Below are positions 37,173-46,294 of a stretch of DNA of 64,000 bases, piece by piece. Source of the stretch: Filomicrobium sp. (GTDB lineage Bacteria > Pseudomonadota > Alphaproteobacteria > Rhizobiales > Hyphomicrobiaceae); contig CP051234.1 of assembly GCA_017792465.1 (NCBI GenBank), positions 3,504,501 through 3,568,500 on the forward strand. Reading direction: 5' to 3'. The position numbers and the translations under genes were made by a program. Below the pieces are notes generated by a model. That model had not been told where the DNA came from and made no database searches. It saw nothing but the letters and a program-made list of their open reading frames with translations. Position 1 is the first letter of the stretch. Every line of letters begins with the position of its first letter.

Positions 37173-37694
37173 CTACTCGATGACTTCGTAGCGCAGTTTG
37201 ACGAGGCCGTCCGAATAGGCCTGGATGCCCTCGAATTCGAGGTTCTGATGCTTATCCAATGAATTAAGCATCGAAAGCCCCGATCCGATCAGCTTGGGGA
37301 CGATGCAAATCTCGACGATGTCGACCAGGCCGGCTTCGAGCGCGCTTTGCATGGTGATGGCGCCGCCGACGACCCAGATGTCTTTTGCGGTTCTTTCTCG
37401 CGCGGCTTGGACCGCAGCAGCGATGCCGGTCGTCACGAAATAGGCGTTGGGTGGCAGGCCGGAGGGTTCCTGGGACGTCAGGACGAAGGCGTATTTGTCG
37501 TCATAGGGCCAGTCGCCGAAAGCCTGCATCATCTGAAAGGTGCGGCGGCCAAGAATGACGGCGCCGATCGTTTCGACGAAGCCCGTTTCCCCGAACATGC
37601 TGTTTGCGTATGGGTCGAGCCAGGTTGAATCGCCGTCCATATCAGCGACAAAGCCGTCAAGACTGGTGGCGGTGAAGAGCCGGACCTGGGACAT
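37173..37694 (-). CDS. dihydrofolate reductase family protein (RibD C-terminal domain)
   Basis: A 173-residue NADPH-dependent reductase-fold protein. Seen: VRLFTATSLDGFVADMDGD at the N-terminus, GAVILGRRTFQMM, and IWVVGGAITMQSALEAGLVD, the marks of the RibD_C/YwjB group. It is not the housekeeping folA (no folate-site Asp motif near position 27). The substrate of this group is mostly unknown. It is a single gene between P450 and ndk. Confidence 0.85.
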   Translation of the reverse strand: MSQVRLFTATSLDGFVADMDGDSTWLDPYANSMFGETGFVETIGAVILGRRTFQMMQAFGDWPYDDKYAFVLTSQEPSGLPPNAYFVTTGIAAAVQAARERTAKDIWVVGGAITMQSALEAGLVDIVEICIVPKLIGSGLSMLNSLDKHQNLEFEGIQAYSDGLVKLRYEVIE

Positions 37695-37827
37695 GGGCCT
37701 ACGAAACGACCTTGGAAACTATGCGCGGAACGCGACGAATGTTGACAGTTTTCAGAATTGCAGTGGAAGGCGAAACGCTGCAAGAGGTTTGCCAACGCCT
37801 AAAGATCGGCCGATGCGAATAGAGCGC

Positions 37828-37861
37828 CGGAGCGGGCCGGATTATGCCGGGACCCGCTCCG
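37828..37861. terminator. stem-loop between the reductase gene and ndk
   Basis: CGGAGCGGG (37828-37836) is perfectly complementary to CCCGCTCCG (37853-37861). It lies 17 bases after the end of ndk (minus strand). No long T tract follows in the ndk direction, so it may end transcription weakly or protect the mRNA end. Confidence 0.5.
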
Positions 37862-37877
37862 AACGCGGCTTTTCTTA

Positions 37878-38300
37878 TCAGCCGACGATCTCGTCTAGCC
37901 GGAAATTCATGGCGATTTCACGGGCAGCCGATTCGGGGCTGTCTGAGCCGTGCGAGGAATTTTCGCCTTTGGAAAGGGCAAAAAGCTTGCGGATTGTGCC
38001 TTCGGCGGCTTCGGCCGGGTCGGTCGCGCCCATGACTTCGCGATATTTCGCAATGGCGTTTTCGCCTTCGAGAACCTGCAAAACGATGGGTTCGGAGGTC
38101 ATGAAGTCGACCAGCTCGCCGTAAAATGGGCGGGCGGCATGCTCTTCATAGAACTTTTCGGCCTGGGCGCGGGTCCAGCGGACGCGCTTTTGCGCGACAA
38201 TGCGCAGGCCGGCCTTTTCGATTACCGCGTTGATTTCGCCCGTGATGTTCCGCTTGGTTGCATCCGGTTTGATGATGGAGAATGTGCGTTCAACTGCCAT
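37878..38300 (-). CDS. ndk: nucleoside diphosphate kinase
   Basis: A 140-residue enzyme that equilibrates nucleoside di- and triphosphates. Opens with [17 protein letters not shown]; the catalytic phospho-histidine is His117 in [30 protein letters not shown] is typical. The ATG at 38300 gives the exact family length; the frame is open 24 codons upstream without resemblance. Single gene. Confidence 0.97.
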   Translation of the reverse strand: MAVERTFSIIKPDATKRNITGEINAVIEKAGLRIVAQKRVRWTRAQAEKFYEEHAARPFYGELVDFMTSEPIVLQVLEGENAIAKYREVMGATDPAEAAEGTIRKLFALSKGENSSHGSDSPESAAREIAMNFRLDEIVG

Positions 38301-38734
38301 TTGGCTAAGCCCCCGACAAAATTTTCTTGATGATCGACAGGGCCTTATAGCTATGCGGCCCGAACCCCACAAGCCTCAGACCAAGGCGCTGTGGCATTGG
38401 GTATCGACAGGTTCAAGCCAAATTGAGCAATGATGCGGGTTTTGCCCGTCACTTGCGGCCTTTGCGCGGTGTCATCTTGTTCCAGATTGGAAATGCTCGC
38501 GCCATCTAATGGCCGGTATTGGAGTGTGAAAACAAATATGGGGCGACCCGTTCAATGGCGTCGTACTGGGGAGCAAAGCGTCGAAGATACGGGGCCGGGC
38601 ATTTGGCCTGTGCATGTTCGTGCGGCAGATCGTTGACGCGCTGATGAGATATGTGTGAAACGAAGATAAATGAAATCTCTCCATTTACGCATCGTGACCG
38701 GAGTTCCGCCTAGCCTGCCCAAAACGAGAGCCGC
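38301..38734. other. intergenic region between divergent ndk and the DUF4339 gene
   Basis: About 434 bases without a supported gene. It must contain the ndk promoter and that of the DUF4339-protein gene. No RNA gene, repeat or known operator was recognised. Confidence 0.4.
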
Positions 38735-40435
38735 ATGAGCGAAACGAACTCTGAGATAGTCTGGTATATTGCCCGTGACGGTCAGCAGCATGGCCCTCTG
38801 ACGGACGCGGAAATGCGTTTGTTCGTGCAAAGCGGGCATCTCAAGCCGTCGGATCTGGTTTGGAACCAGACGATGACGGAATGGCAGGCTGCGGAAGTTG
38901 TTTTCCCGGAATCAGAAAAGCAGCCTGCTCCGCCCCCACCGCCTCCGCCGCAGGCGACAAGCCCAGCGGCCGATGCGGGCGATAAGGCCAAAACTCAGGT
39001 TTCCGAAGCTCCTTCGAGCGAAAAAGAGACGGTCGGCAGCACGGCTGAGCCATCGCGAGCAGCGGCGTCGACAGTGAAGTCTCGCAATGAGGCCAAGCCT
39101 GCCGAAGCGCGATCGTTTGGCGGTGGCGCCGAATCAACGCCGAAACAGGCAGATCGTCCGGCAGCTGAATCTTCGCCCAAGACTTCAAGCGCTCCTGGAG
39201 AGCCGACAATTCGGCAAACCGATTATGGCCGGGCCCCTGGGCAGCCAGCCGGTGGATCGTCGCACGGCTCGCAGCGGTTGCCGTCACCTGACGAAGTCTT
39301 TCCATCGCTGCAACAGGAAGAGCGGCAGCGCGCGCAACTGCATAGCGATGCGATGCATGCGGAGACGACGCGTCATCAGCAGCCTGCTCCAGTCGATGGC
39401 GAAGAAGAAGATTATGACGATGAACCGCGCCGCGGACGTTTCGGTCTGGCGATCGGGTTGGTCGCAGCGGCTGCCGTCTTTGTCGGTGGCGGCGTTCTGG
39501 CACTGCAGAACAAGGACGCCATCTTCAAGTATATGAACGAGCAGTCCGATACGGCTGCGAACGAGCCGCCGCCCGTCATTAAGGCTGACAAGGAAACGAA
39601 GACGGCGGCGTTGGATGCCAGCCAATCGCCAGGCAATGGGTCGGTGAGAAGTGATCAAACGCCGCCAGCGCAGCCGGCTCCGAAGATGCCGGTGGGTCCT
39701 GAGCTGAAGGGGATCACGGTGACGGTGCCGCCGACTCAGCCGGTGCAGCCGTCGCAAAGCGATGGCGCGGCCGACAGCGTTCCGCTGCAGACCATCGATC
39801 AGAACCTGCAGAAGTCGCAGCTCTGGCGGGTCGTCAAGGCAGAGTTTCCGCAATGGTACGAGGAGCGTGTGAAGGAGATCGCGCAGCTCAGCAACTCGGC
39901 CAGCGAGACCGATCTTTCCAAGCACCTGATTGGTAAGCTCGTGGCGTTGCGGCGCGAAAATGCCAAATATGCCCTGGCGTCCAAGACCGAGGATCTGCAA
40001 GCCATCGCAGAAGCCTTCCTGGCCAACCTCAAGAGCCTGGCGGGACATTCGACGGAAGCTTGCTACACCTTCATCAGCAAGGGCGAAACAAGCCCGTCTG
40101 TGATCGCGCTATTTCCAAAGCCCGGTTATGGCGATGCCATCGAGGGTCAGATCGCTGCGGTGTTCCGGGCTGTTGCCTCGGGACGCAAGTCGCCTGTGAC
40201 GCGCGAGAAGGCGAGCAAGGCCGATTATGACGCCCTGGCAGCAGAGTTGACGAAGCTGGGCTGGTCGAAGGCGGATCTGGGACTGTTTGCCAATCCGCAG
40301 GCGCTGGCGAAGGCTCCGCCTGAGAAGGTCTGCAAGATGGTCCAGGACTGGTTTACGGCGCATGTGTCGATTCCGGACAAGGGCGTGCAGGACAGGCTTC
40401 TGGTTGAGACGCTGCGTCCGGTCGTTGCCGGTTAG
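38735..40435 (+). CDS. DUF4339 (GYF_2) domain membrane protein
   Basis: A 566-residue protein of four parts: an N-terminal GYF-like domain (IVWYIARDGQQHGPLTDAEM, ending at about residue 52), a long disordered Pro/Ala/Ser/Glu linker, one transmembrane helix (FGLAIGLVAAAAVFVGGGVLAL at about 238-259), and a C-terminal helical domain of about 220 residues with no known name. GYF-like domains bind proline-rich partners. With the GYF part inside and the helical part in the periplasm it could connect the two compartments. The partner and role are unknown. Confidence 0.7.
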   Translation: MSETNSEIVWYIARDGQQHGPLTDAEMRLFVQSGHLKPSDLVWNQTMTEWQAAEVVFPESEKQPAPPPPPPPQATSPAADAGDKAKTQVSEAPSSEKETVGSTAEPSRAAASTVKSRNEAKPAEARSFGGGAESTPKQADRPAAESSPKTSSAPGEPTIRQTDYGRAPGQPAGGSSHGSQRLPSPDEVFPSLQQEERQRAQLHSDAMHAETTRHQQPAPVDGEEEDYDDEPRRGRFGLAIGLVAAAAVFVGGGVLALQNKDAIFKYMNEQSDTAANEPPPVIKADKETKTAALDASQSPGNGSVRSDQTPPAQPAPKMPVGPELKGITVTVPPTQPVQPSQSDGAADSVPLQTIDQNLQKSQLWRVVKAEFPQWYEERVKEIAQLSNSASETDLSKHLIGKLVALRRENAKYALASKTEDLQAIAEAFLANLKSLAGHSTEACYTFISKGETSPSVIALFPKPGYGDAIEGQIAAVFRAVASGRKSPVTREKASKADYDALAAELTKLGWSKADLGLFANPQALAKAPPEKVCKMVQDWFTAHVSIPDKGVQDRLLVETLRPVVAG

Positions 40436-40542
40436 GCTAGGCAATGTCTCAGCCGTTTTTCTTCTGCTGCGCTGTAGGCCAGATGAGGCCCTTTTATCAT
40501 CCCGCTATCCCGCAAGGCCGGTGACGGCCAGTTTGCCGGTTG

Positions 40543-41130
40543 TCAGCGCTTCAACCACGAGCCTGAGGGTATGTGGCGATCTTGGTTGAGTGCTCCTTGA
40601 TAGATATAGATCCATGCCTGCACAGTCCGGTTGAGGGTCGTTGCGGCCTGTCGCGATGATGCTGGGCTGAAAGGGCGAGCAGGTGCGCCATCCCCATCGG
40701 TTCTGTCACCCAGCTGTGCCAGTCCGCTCGATGCCGGTTGTCGTGGGGCAAATTTCGATTTCTGCAATTCGATACTGCAAATCTCGCGTCGATAATCGCC
40801 ACTAGCTGAAAACCCGTAGCGGACGCCTTCGTACTGGTCGAGCCAGATGAGTGTTGCTGTTGGGTTGAGGAGTTCCAGTAGTTCGCCTTCGACGGTGTCT
40901 GCAGGTGAGATTGCAGGTGTCATGCCGGGGTATTGGCCCAGATCGTAAAGCCGGCCCTTGGTTGTCGCCGTTCCCAGGCTGCGGCTTTCGCCGGACAGCC
41001 TTGATCTCTCTCGCGCGCCCAACGGTGTGGCGACCGAACTCATCAAAGAGCCATAGACAAAAATGTGCCGGCAAGGGGCGCCCGTCGATTGAATGGGCAT
41101 GCGGGTGCTTTCGGTCATGCCCACGAGCAA
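40543..41130 (-). CDS. gamma-glutamylcyclotransferase family protein
   Basis: About 195 residues. The substrate-binding motif is HIFVYGSLM near the N-terminus, then GRLYDLGQYPGM, and the catalytic Glu region LIWLDQYEGVRYGF. This is the AIG2-like cyclotransferase fold, which makes 5-oxoproline from gamma-glutamyl compounds or acts on related amides. The C-terminal 60 residues are atypical, with an inserted polar stretch. Starts at 41130, 41118 and 41097 are all possible. Its tie to glutathione metabolism (gshB at 46295) is only by function class. Confidence 0.75.
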   Translation of the reverse strand: MLVGMTESTRMPIQSTGAPCRHIFVYGSLMSSVATPLGARERSRLSGESRSLGTATTKGRLYDLGQYPGMTPAISPADTVEGELLELLNPTATLIWLDQYEGVRYGFSASGDYRREICSIELQKSKFAPRQPASSGLAQLGDRTDGDGAPARPFSPASSRQAATTLNRTVQAWIYIYQGALNQDRHIPSGSWLKR

Positions 41131-41266
41131 CCAAGCGGGCTAACGGCGCCAGCTCCAGTCGGTTTGGCTCCTGGAGCACGAAGTGTTCACATCCATATCA
41201 CCGGCATTTGGGGTGCATGTGAAGTGGAAGGCGCGCATATTCGGCTCAACAACAGAGTTGATGATC

Positions 41267-41769
41267 ATGAGTATGAAATATTCTTCAGAAAAACATGCGA
41301 CGCGCTCGGGCTGGGTGATGACGCTTCTGGCCATCGCTGCGATCTGCGCCTCGGTGCTTTACGCCGTGCAGGACGCTCGAGCCGGTAAGGCCGAGGTTTT
41401 TACCGGTCTGGTGCCTGGGTTGCTGTCGGCGGATATGATCCGGTGGCCTACTTCAAAGATGGTAAGGCATTGAAAGGCCAGTCGAAATTTTTTTTGGAAC
41501 ATAACGGCGCGCAATGGCGTTTTAGTTCGCAAGACAATCTCGACGACTTCAAAGCCGACCCTAGCAAATATGCCCCTCAATTCGGCGGGTATTGTGCTTG
41601 GGCGGTGAGCCAAGGGTACACAGCAAAGGGTGACCCAAACGCTTGGAAGATCGTCGGTGGGAAGCTCTACCTCAACTATAATCGTGAGGTTCAAGCGAAC
41701 TGGTTGAAGAACGTGTCTGTCAATATCGAGAAAGGCAACGCCAACTGGCCCACAGTCCTTGCAAAGTAA
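41267..41769 (+). pseudogene. YHS-domain secreted protein gene with a one-base deletion
   Basis: The 5' part encodes a signal-anchor (VMTLLAIAAICASVLYAVQ) and EVFTGLVPG; the 3' part, in another frame, encodes VAVGGYDPVAYFKDGKALKG, then FGGYCAWAVSQGYTAKGDP and NANWP, a clear YHS-domain protein of the usual form. The frames meet at the GGG run 41417-41419: one more G would join VPG to VAVGGYDPVAYF without a break. All other conserved parts are intact, so this is either a recent mutation or an error in the sequence. YHS-domain proteins bind metals (often copper). The exact start (41261, 41267 or 41273) is uncertain. Confidence 0.8.
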
Positions 41770-41858
41770 CGTGTGCGGGTTTGCCCCCGTGCCTGCACAC
41801 GAACCGGCCGCGCACATTTGTGCTCCCCCCTCGTGCCTCGGCGCGGCCTTGAAGAGAG

Positions 41859-41897
41859 CTCCACCGGCTAGCCCCCCTGCCGGTGGAGTTTTCTTTT
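41859..41897 (+). terminator. strong rho-independent terminator after the YHS gene
   Basis: CTCCACCGGC (41859-41868) pairs perfectly with GCCGGTGGAG (41879-41888), followed by TTTTCTTTTT. It can also separate the convergent DnaJ-like gene. Confidence 0.85.
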
Positions 41898-41949
41898 TGG
41901 GAGTTCGCGAAGGTTCGGCGAATTGCGAGAGGGAGTGAATGAGCGGGTG

Positions 41950-42867
41950 TCAGCGCGGGCCCGGATCGTAACTGCGCTTCTGCTTCCACTGCGAGAAGAA
42001 ATAGGCCAGTTCGTCGTCGATCTCTTGCGGCATGACGATCCTTACGGTGACGATCTGATCGCCGGTCACGCCGGTTTTTGCGTTCCTGATCCCCTTGCCT
42101 TTTAGTCGGAACATGCGCCCGGAAGTAGTGCCTTTGGGGATGGTCAATTGAACGCGGCTGCCGATCGTCGACACCTCGATGCGGCCGCCGAGGACGGCTT
42201 CGTCGATTGTGATTGGAACATCCGAGTGAATGTCGAGGCCGTCGCGGGAAAAACGCGCGTGGGGCCGGACCTTGATTTCAACCAGGGCGTCGCCTGCTTC
42301 GCCGCCAAGAAGCCCATGGCCGCCCTTACCGCGCAGGCGCAACGTCTGTCCATCGGAGACGCCTTCGGGGACGGTCAGATCCAGGACACCGCCTTCAGGC
42401 ATGGTGACGCGTTTCTTGACCCCGGTGACGGCCTCGACGAAATCAATTTCGAGGGTATAGCGGACGTCCTGGCCACGGCGTGAGAAGCTGCTGGAAGCGG
42501 TGCGATGTCCGTTTTGCGCGTTGTGGCTATGGCGGTGCCCGGCGAACATCTCCTCGAACATGTTGCTGAAGTCGTTTTGCCCAAATCCGTTGCCGGCGCT
42601 GCGGCCGTTCGTATGAGCATGGCGGAAGCCGCGGCGTGGTTCGCCGTTGGCGTCAATCTCTCCGGAATCGAACTGACGCCGCCGTGGCGGATCGCCGAGA
42701 ATGTCGTAGGCGGCCGATATACGCTTGAAGCGCTCGGCGGCTGATGCATCTTGCGGGTTGACGTCCGGGTGCAGCTCTTTCGCGAGTTTGCGAAAGGCGC
42801 GCCGGATCTCATCGTCGCCTGCATCGCGCGAAATACCCAAGGTCGTATAAGGGTCGATCGCGTCCAA
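41950..42867 (-). CDS. DnaJ-like co-chaperone of the CbpA type (J domain plus DnaJ C-terminal domains)
   Basis: A 305-residue protein. The J domain is residues 5-70 with the HPD motif at His33-Pro34-Asp35 (KELHPDVNPQD), which stimulates the ATPase of DnaK. A Gly/Asn/His-rich linker with MFEEMFAGHRHSHN follows, then the two C-terminal substrate-binding barrels (GVLDLTVPEGVSDGQTLRLRG...). No zinc finger, so it belongs to the type II group with CbpA. It is a single gene, convergent with the YHS gene. Confidence 0.9.
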   Translation of the reverse strand: MDAIDPYTTLGISRDAGDDEIRRAFRKLAKELHPDVNPQDASAAERFKRISAAYDILGDPPRRRQFDSGEIDANGEPRRGFRHAHTNGRSAGNGFGQNDFSNMFEEMFAGHRHSHNAQNGHRTASSSFSRRGQDVRYTLEIDFVEAVTGVKKRVTMPEGGVLDLTVPEGVSDGQTLRLRGKGGHGLLGGEAGDALVEIKVRPHARFSRDGLDIHSDVPITIDEAVLGGRIEVSTIGSRVQLTIPKGTTSGRMFRLKGKGIRNAKTGVTGDQIVTVRIVMPQEIDDELAYFFSQWKQKRSYDPGPR

Positions 42868-43069
42868 GACTGGGGTCCTTCGAGTTAGAACAACTTGAGC
42901 AAAAGCCGACTGCAGCGGTTGAGCGGTAGGCTCTTCCTTGGTCGTGTTTTCTTTGCGATCAGATTATGGCGAGTCTGCGCTTGGCGCGCTGAAACTTGCT
43001 CACTTGGTGGCAGACTTTCGGTGCTTTCCCAGAGAATTCTTCATTTGAGAGGCCCATAATCGGATGGGC

Positions 43070-44608
43070 TCAGATCAATCTGACCTCGGGTGTGCAATCG
43101 AGGAGGCCGGCCAAAGTCGAGAAACGCCGGCGTAGCCGTGCGCCTTCCAGTTCAGCATGCTTCTTGGGAATTTCCCAAACGAGCTTGTCGCCGTCAAAGC
43201 TCAATGGTGCATCTGGAATGATATTCGGCATCCCGATCGACAGCATGTGTGCGGCGCGGACGGCTGCGCCGACGATTTTGGCCCGTTTCAAGGCGCGTTT
43301 GCTGGCTGATTTGCGCAGACGGACTGACAGCGTCTCCCCTTCCATTTCGCCGCGACCAGCGTGGCGGAAATAAATTGATAGCGCCAGGAAGATACGTCCG
43401 GGGTGGTCGATACCACTTAGAGCGGCATGGGCGACGGCATCAAGGCTTTGTTCGCCGCGATAGTCGGGGTGTGCGCGCCAGCCGGTATCCGAGATGAGGC
43501 AGGCGGCGTGGCGCAAGCGGCGCTCTTCCGCGGTCTCTTTGGCATCTGTGCGGCTAAACAACACATCCGTCCACGTGCACAGCTCACGGGCATGCGCGGA
43601 TGATCTCGAATATAGCTCGGCAAGGTGTTCGCAATAGCTCAAAAGTGGGTCTTTGGCGCGCTGCTTGTCATCGAGCATCGAATAGAAGATGCCTTCGCGC
43701 ACACCGAAGACGGAAAATTCGACAGTTTTGACCTTCGTTCTTTCGAGCAGCTTCTCCATCAGGAGCGCGCCGTAAGGAATGATTTCCCTGCGCTGCTTGG
43801 AGATTTTGGCGAGCCCCTGGATGCCGGCCAGGCGTTTTGCCGTATGAAGCTTATTGGAAAATGCCTGAGCGGTTGCCGCTTCAAGCTGGTATTCATGCAT
43901 GACGTTCAAGGGATAGTCGGACGCTTCCATGTGCAGTTTGGCGAGCGCCCGCCATGTTCCGCCGACCGCGTAGAACGTGCGATTGCGGCCATCGTTGAGC
44001 CAGGAGACGTTGTCGAGGGCGCGGTCGATGATGTCACCGGCCTTCTCGAGTTTGCCTCCGGTCACGTCGACGAGGCGTAATCCGCCAAGGGGAAGCGTTA
44101 CGGCGTTGCGGACGTCGCCATTCCTGATATCGACGAGTTCGACGCTGCCGCCGCCCAGGTCTGCGGCGATTCCATCGGCGTCGGGGACACCCATCATGAC
44201 GCCTTGGGCTGCAATGCGGGCTTCGTCTTCGCCGGTGAGGACTTCGACGGGCACTTTGCAGAGGGCTTCGGCTGCGGCGATGAAGTCGGGGCCGTTATCT
44301 GCATCGCGCGCGGCCGCTGTTGCGATGACCCGCAAAGTTCCGACGTTCAGCGTATCGGTGATGGCGCGGAACCGGCGTAGTGCCGACAAGGCGCAAGTAA
44401 TAGCGTCATCGCAAAGCCGGCCGGTGCTGGCGACTGTGCGCCCTAGGCCGCAAAGTTCTTTTTCGTTGAAGAGCGGGGTCGGAGCGCGAAAGGGGCCTTC
44501 ATAAACCACCAGGCGAACCGAGTTTGAGCCGATGTCGATGACGGCGACGGGCTGAAGACGGGTCGCGTCGAACCGTTTGGGGGAACTGAAGCGGGGTGTG
44601 AAAAGCAT
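43070..44608 (-). CDS. ppx: exopolyphosphatase (Ppx/GppA family)
   Basis: A 512-residue enzyme that releases phosphate from polyphosphate, or hydrolyses pppGpp. The actin-like ATPase-fold motifs are PVAVIDIGSNSVRLVVYEG near residue 20 and DLGGGSVELVDI near 150. The C-terminal half is the HD-like helical domain (from about residue 325) with ARELCTWTDVLF and AHAALSGIDHPGRIFLAL. The two functions cannot be separated from sequence alone. In many relatives ppx is next to ppk; here it lies 14 kb away. Confidence 0.92.
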   Translation of the reverse strand: MLFTPRFSSPKRFDATRLQPVAVIDIGSNSVRLVVYEGPFRAPTPLFNEKELCGLGRTVASTGRLCDDAITCALSALRRFRAITDTLNVGTLRVIATAAARDADNGPDFIAAAEALCKVPVEVLTGEDEARIAAQGVMMGVPDADGIAADLGGGSVELVDIRNGDVRNAVTLPLGGLRLVDVTGGKLEKAGDIIDRALDNVSWLNDGRNRTFYAVGGTWRALAKLHMEASDYPLNVMHEYQLEAATAQAFSNKLHTAKRLAGIQGLAKISKQRREIIPYGALLMEKLLERTKVKTVEFSVFGVREGIFYSMLDDKQRAKDPLLSYCEHLAELYSRSSAHARELCTWTDVLFSRTDAKETAEERRLRHAACLISDTGWRAHPDYRGEQSLDAVAHAALSGIDHPGRIFLALSIYFRHAGRGEMEGETLSVRLRKSASKRALKRAKIVGAAVRAAHMLSIGMPNIIPDAPLSFDGDKLVWEIPKKHAELEGARLRRRFSTLAGLLDCTPEVRLI

Positions 44609-45040
44609 CTTTTAGGCTCTCCCAGACTTCGAGATCGCCACCAGATTGAACCGGCTACGTGAGCGCCGATAGTCCTCAATTTGGTCGACATTCTCTTGGA
44701 GCTCGATTCTCCAGTCTTTTCCCCCTCGCTGTAGGCACCTTGAACGCAGATGGCAACGCGCCTTTTGTGTGAAGTGGTTTTTCTCTTTGGAACTGTGTCG
44801 CGGCAACGGGATTTCTCCACAGGCAGCTTTGGAAAAACTTTCGCCTCGATGCGGTTAAGACGGCTGCTGAAGACGGTCGTTGAGGCCGATTTGGAGAAAT
44901 CTTGCTTATTGCAGGCGATTGCTCGAACGAGGTTGCTCTGATCGGCGTTGGATTGTGATGTTGTGTTCGTGCGTGGCGCAAACTTGGAATGACATTTTAT
45001 TTTTCGCGATTTCGCGACGATAAATTGAAAAAATATCCTA

Positions 45041-45072
45041 ATTCGAATATGTGTATGTCACTTCTATTCGAA
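45041..45072. promoter_or_regulatory. pair of ATTCGAA sites before the YeeE/YedE gene
   Basis: ATTCGAAT at 45041-45048 and ATTCGAA at 45066-45072, 25 bases apart, directly before the transporter start in an AT-rich stretch. The first is a full palindrome. Such a pair could be an operator, for example of an ArsR-type sulfur sensor, or could overlap the start region by chance. The remainder of 44609-45040 holds no supported gene. Confidence 0.3.
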
Positions 45073-45088
45073 CCTGGTGGTGCCGATC

Positions 45089-46156
45089 ATGTTTGCAGAA
45101 CTTGGCCTTGAGGGCTGGACCCCTGTCGCTGCTTCCGTTGTCTTGGGCTTGGTGCTTGGAGCGCTGTTTGGCGTTCTGGCTCAGCGCTCGCGCTTTTGTC
45201 TGCGCAGAGGGCTTGCCGGCCCTGCCGAAGAACGCCGCTCAGCGCTTTCGACGTGGCTGATGGGTCTTGCCGTTGCTGTCGCTGGAACGGCGGCGCTTTC
45301 GGAATATGGGTTCGTCGATTTTTCCACGCATCGGTTCTGGGCTCAGTCGGTGCCGGTTCTGGCGATCGTCCTGGGTGGTGTGCTGTTCGGTGTCGGCATG
45401 GTGCTGACGCGGGGTTGCGCGTCGCGCCTGACGGTGTTGGCCGGGACGGGTAACCTGCGGGCAATCGTGACGATCGTGGTTTTCGCCGTCATCGCGCATG
45501 CGACGATCAAAGGTGTGCTGGCGCCGCTTCGCGTTTGGCTCGGCGGCTTTACGGTCGATGCCGGTGCTCCGGCGAGCTTCGCGCATTTCTTCGGTGGCGC
45601 GCTCGTTCCTGGAGCCGTCATTTCTCTCGCGCTGGCCGCTTACGCGATCTACACGCATGAGCGTTGGTGGGAACTGCTGATGGGTGCGCTTGTTGGTACG
45701 CTGGTTCCGCTGAGCTGGGTTGGCACCGGATACATTCTGTTTGATGAGTTCGATCCGATTGCGCTGCAGAGTGTTGCCTTCACGCTGCCAGGCAGTGAAA
45801 CGCTGTTTTACGTCGTTGCCGGTTCGGCAATTGCCCCAGGCTTCGGCGTCGGTTTCATCGGTGGTGTTCTGGCCGGAAGCCTGGTTGCCGCTCTTGCCTT
45901 CGGTGAATTCAAGGTCGTCGGCTTCGAGCGCGATACGCCGGTTGGAAAGTACCTTCTCGGGGGATCGCTGATGGGTTTCGGCGGTGTTCTGGCTGGTGGC
46001 TGCACCGTGGGTGCCGGTCTTGCCGGTGTCGCGACGCTCGGTTTTTCGGCGATCATCGCGCTTGCTTCGATCGTCGCCGGCGCCATTGCGGCACGCGTCC
46101 TTCTTGAGCGGGGCTCCTCGCTGCCAGCCGGCGCTGGGCTTGTTCCAGCCGAATAA
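45089..46156 (+). CDS. YeeE/YedE-type sulfur transporter (TsuA-like)
   Basis: A polytopic membrane protein of about 355 residues with ten or so helices in two pseudo-repeats. The conserved cysteines of the thiosulfate-transporter group are seen: Cys37 in QRSRFCLRRG, Cys110 in LTRGCASRL, and Cys305 in AGGCTVGAGLAG. Family members move thiosulfate or other sulfur compounds inward by passing them along these cysteines. The frame is open from a GTG at 45077; the ATG at 45089 is as likely. There is no TusA-type partner gene adjacent. It ends at a shared two-way terminator. Confidence 0.87.
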   Translation: MFAELGLEGWTPVAASVVLGLVLGALFGVLAQRSRFCLRRGLAGPAEERRSALSTWLMGLAVAVAGTAALSEYGFVDFSTHRFWAQSVPVLAIVLGGVLFGVGMVLTRGCASRLTVLAGTGNLRAIVTIVVFAVIAHATIKGVLAPLRVWLGGFTVDAGAPASFAHFFGGALVPGAVISLALAAYAIYTHERWWELLMGALVGTLVPLSWVGTGYILFDEFDPIALQSVAFTLPGSETLFYVVAGSAIAPGFGVGFIGGVLAGSLVAALAFGEFKVVGFERDTPVGKYLLGGSLMGFGGVLAGGCTVGAGLAGVATLGFSAIIALASIVAGAIAARVLLERGSSLPAGAGLVPAE

Positions 46157-46224
46157 GTTGGCCGGTGATATTGGGGTGGCGTTCTAGGCGAACTGCCTGC
46201 TACCACGATATTCAATTTCGAGAT

Positions 46225-46268
46225 GAAAAAAGCGCCGCTGGGTCCGATGACCTGGCGGCGCTTTTTTG
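46225..46268. terminator. two-way terminator between the sulfur transporter gene and gshB
   Basis: AAAAAAGCGCCGC (46226-46238) is perfectly complementary to GCGGCGCTTTTTT (46255-46267). With A and T tracts on both sides it can end both convergent genes. Confidence 0.87.
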
Positions 46269-46294
46269 TTCCGGTGTTGGTGTGTCGGTGCGGA

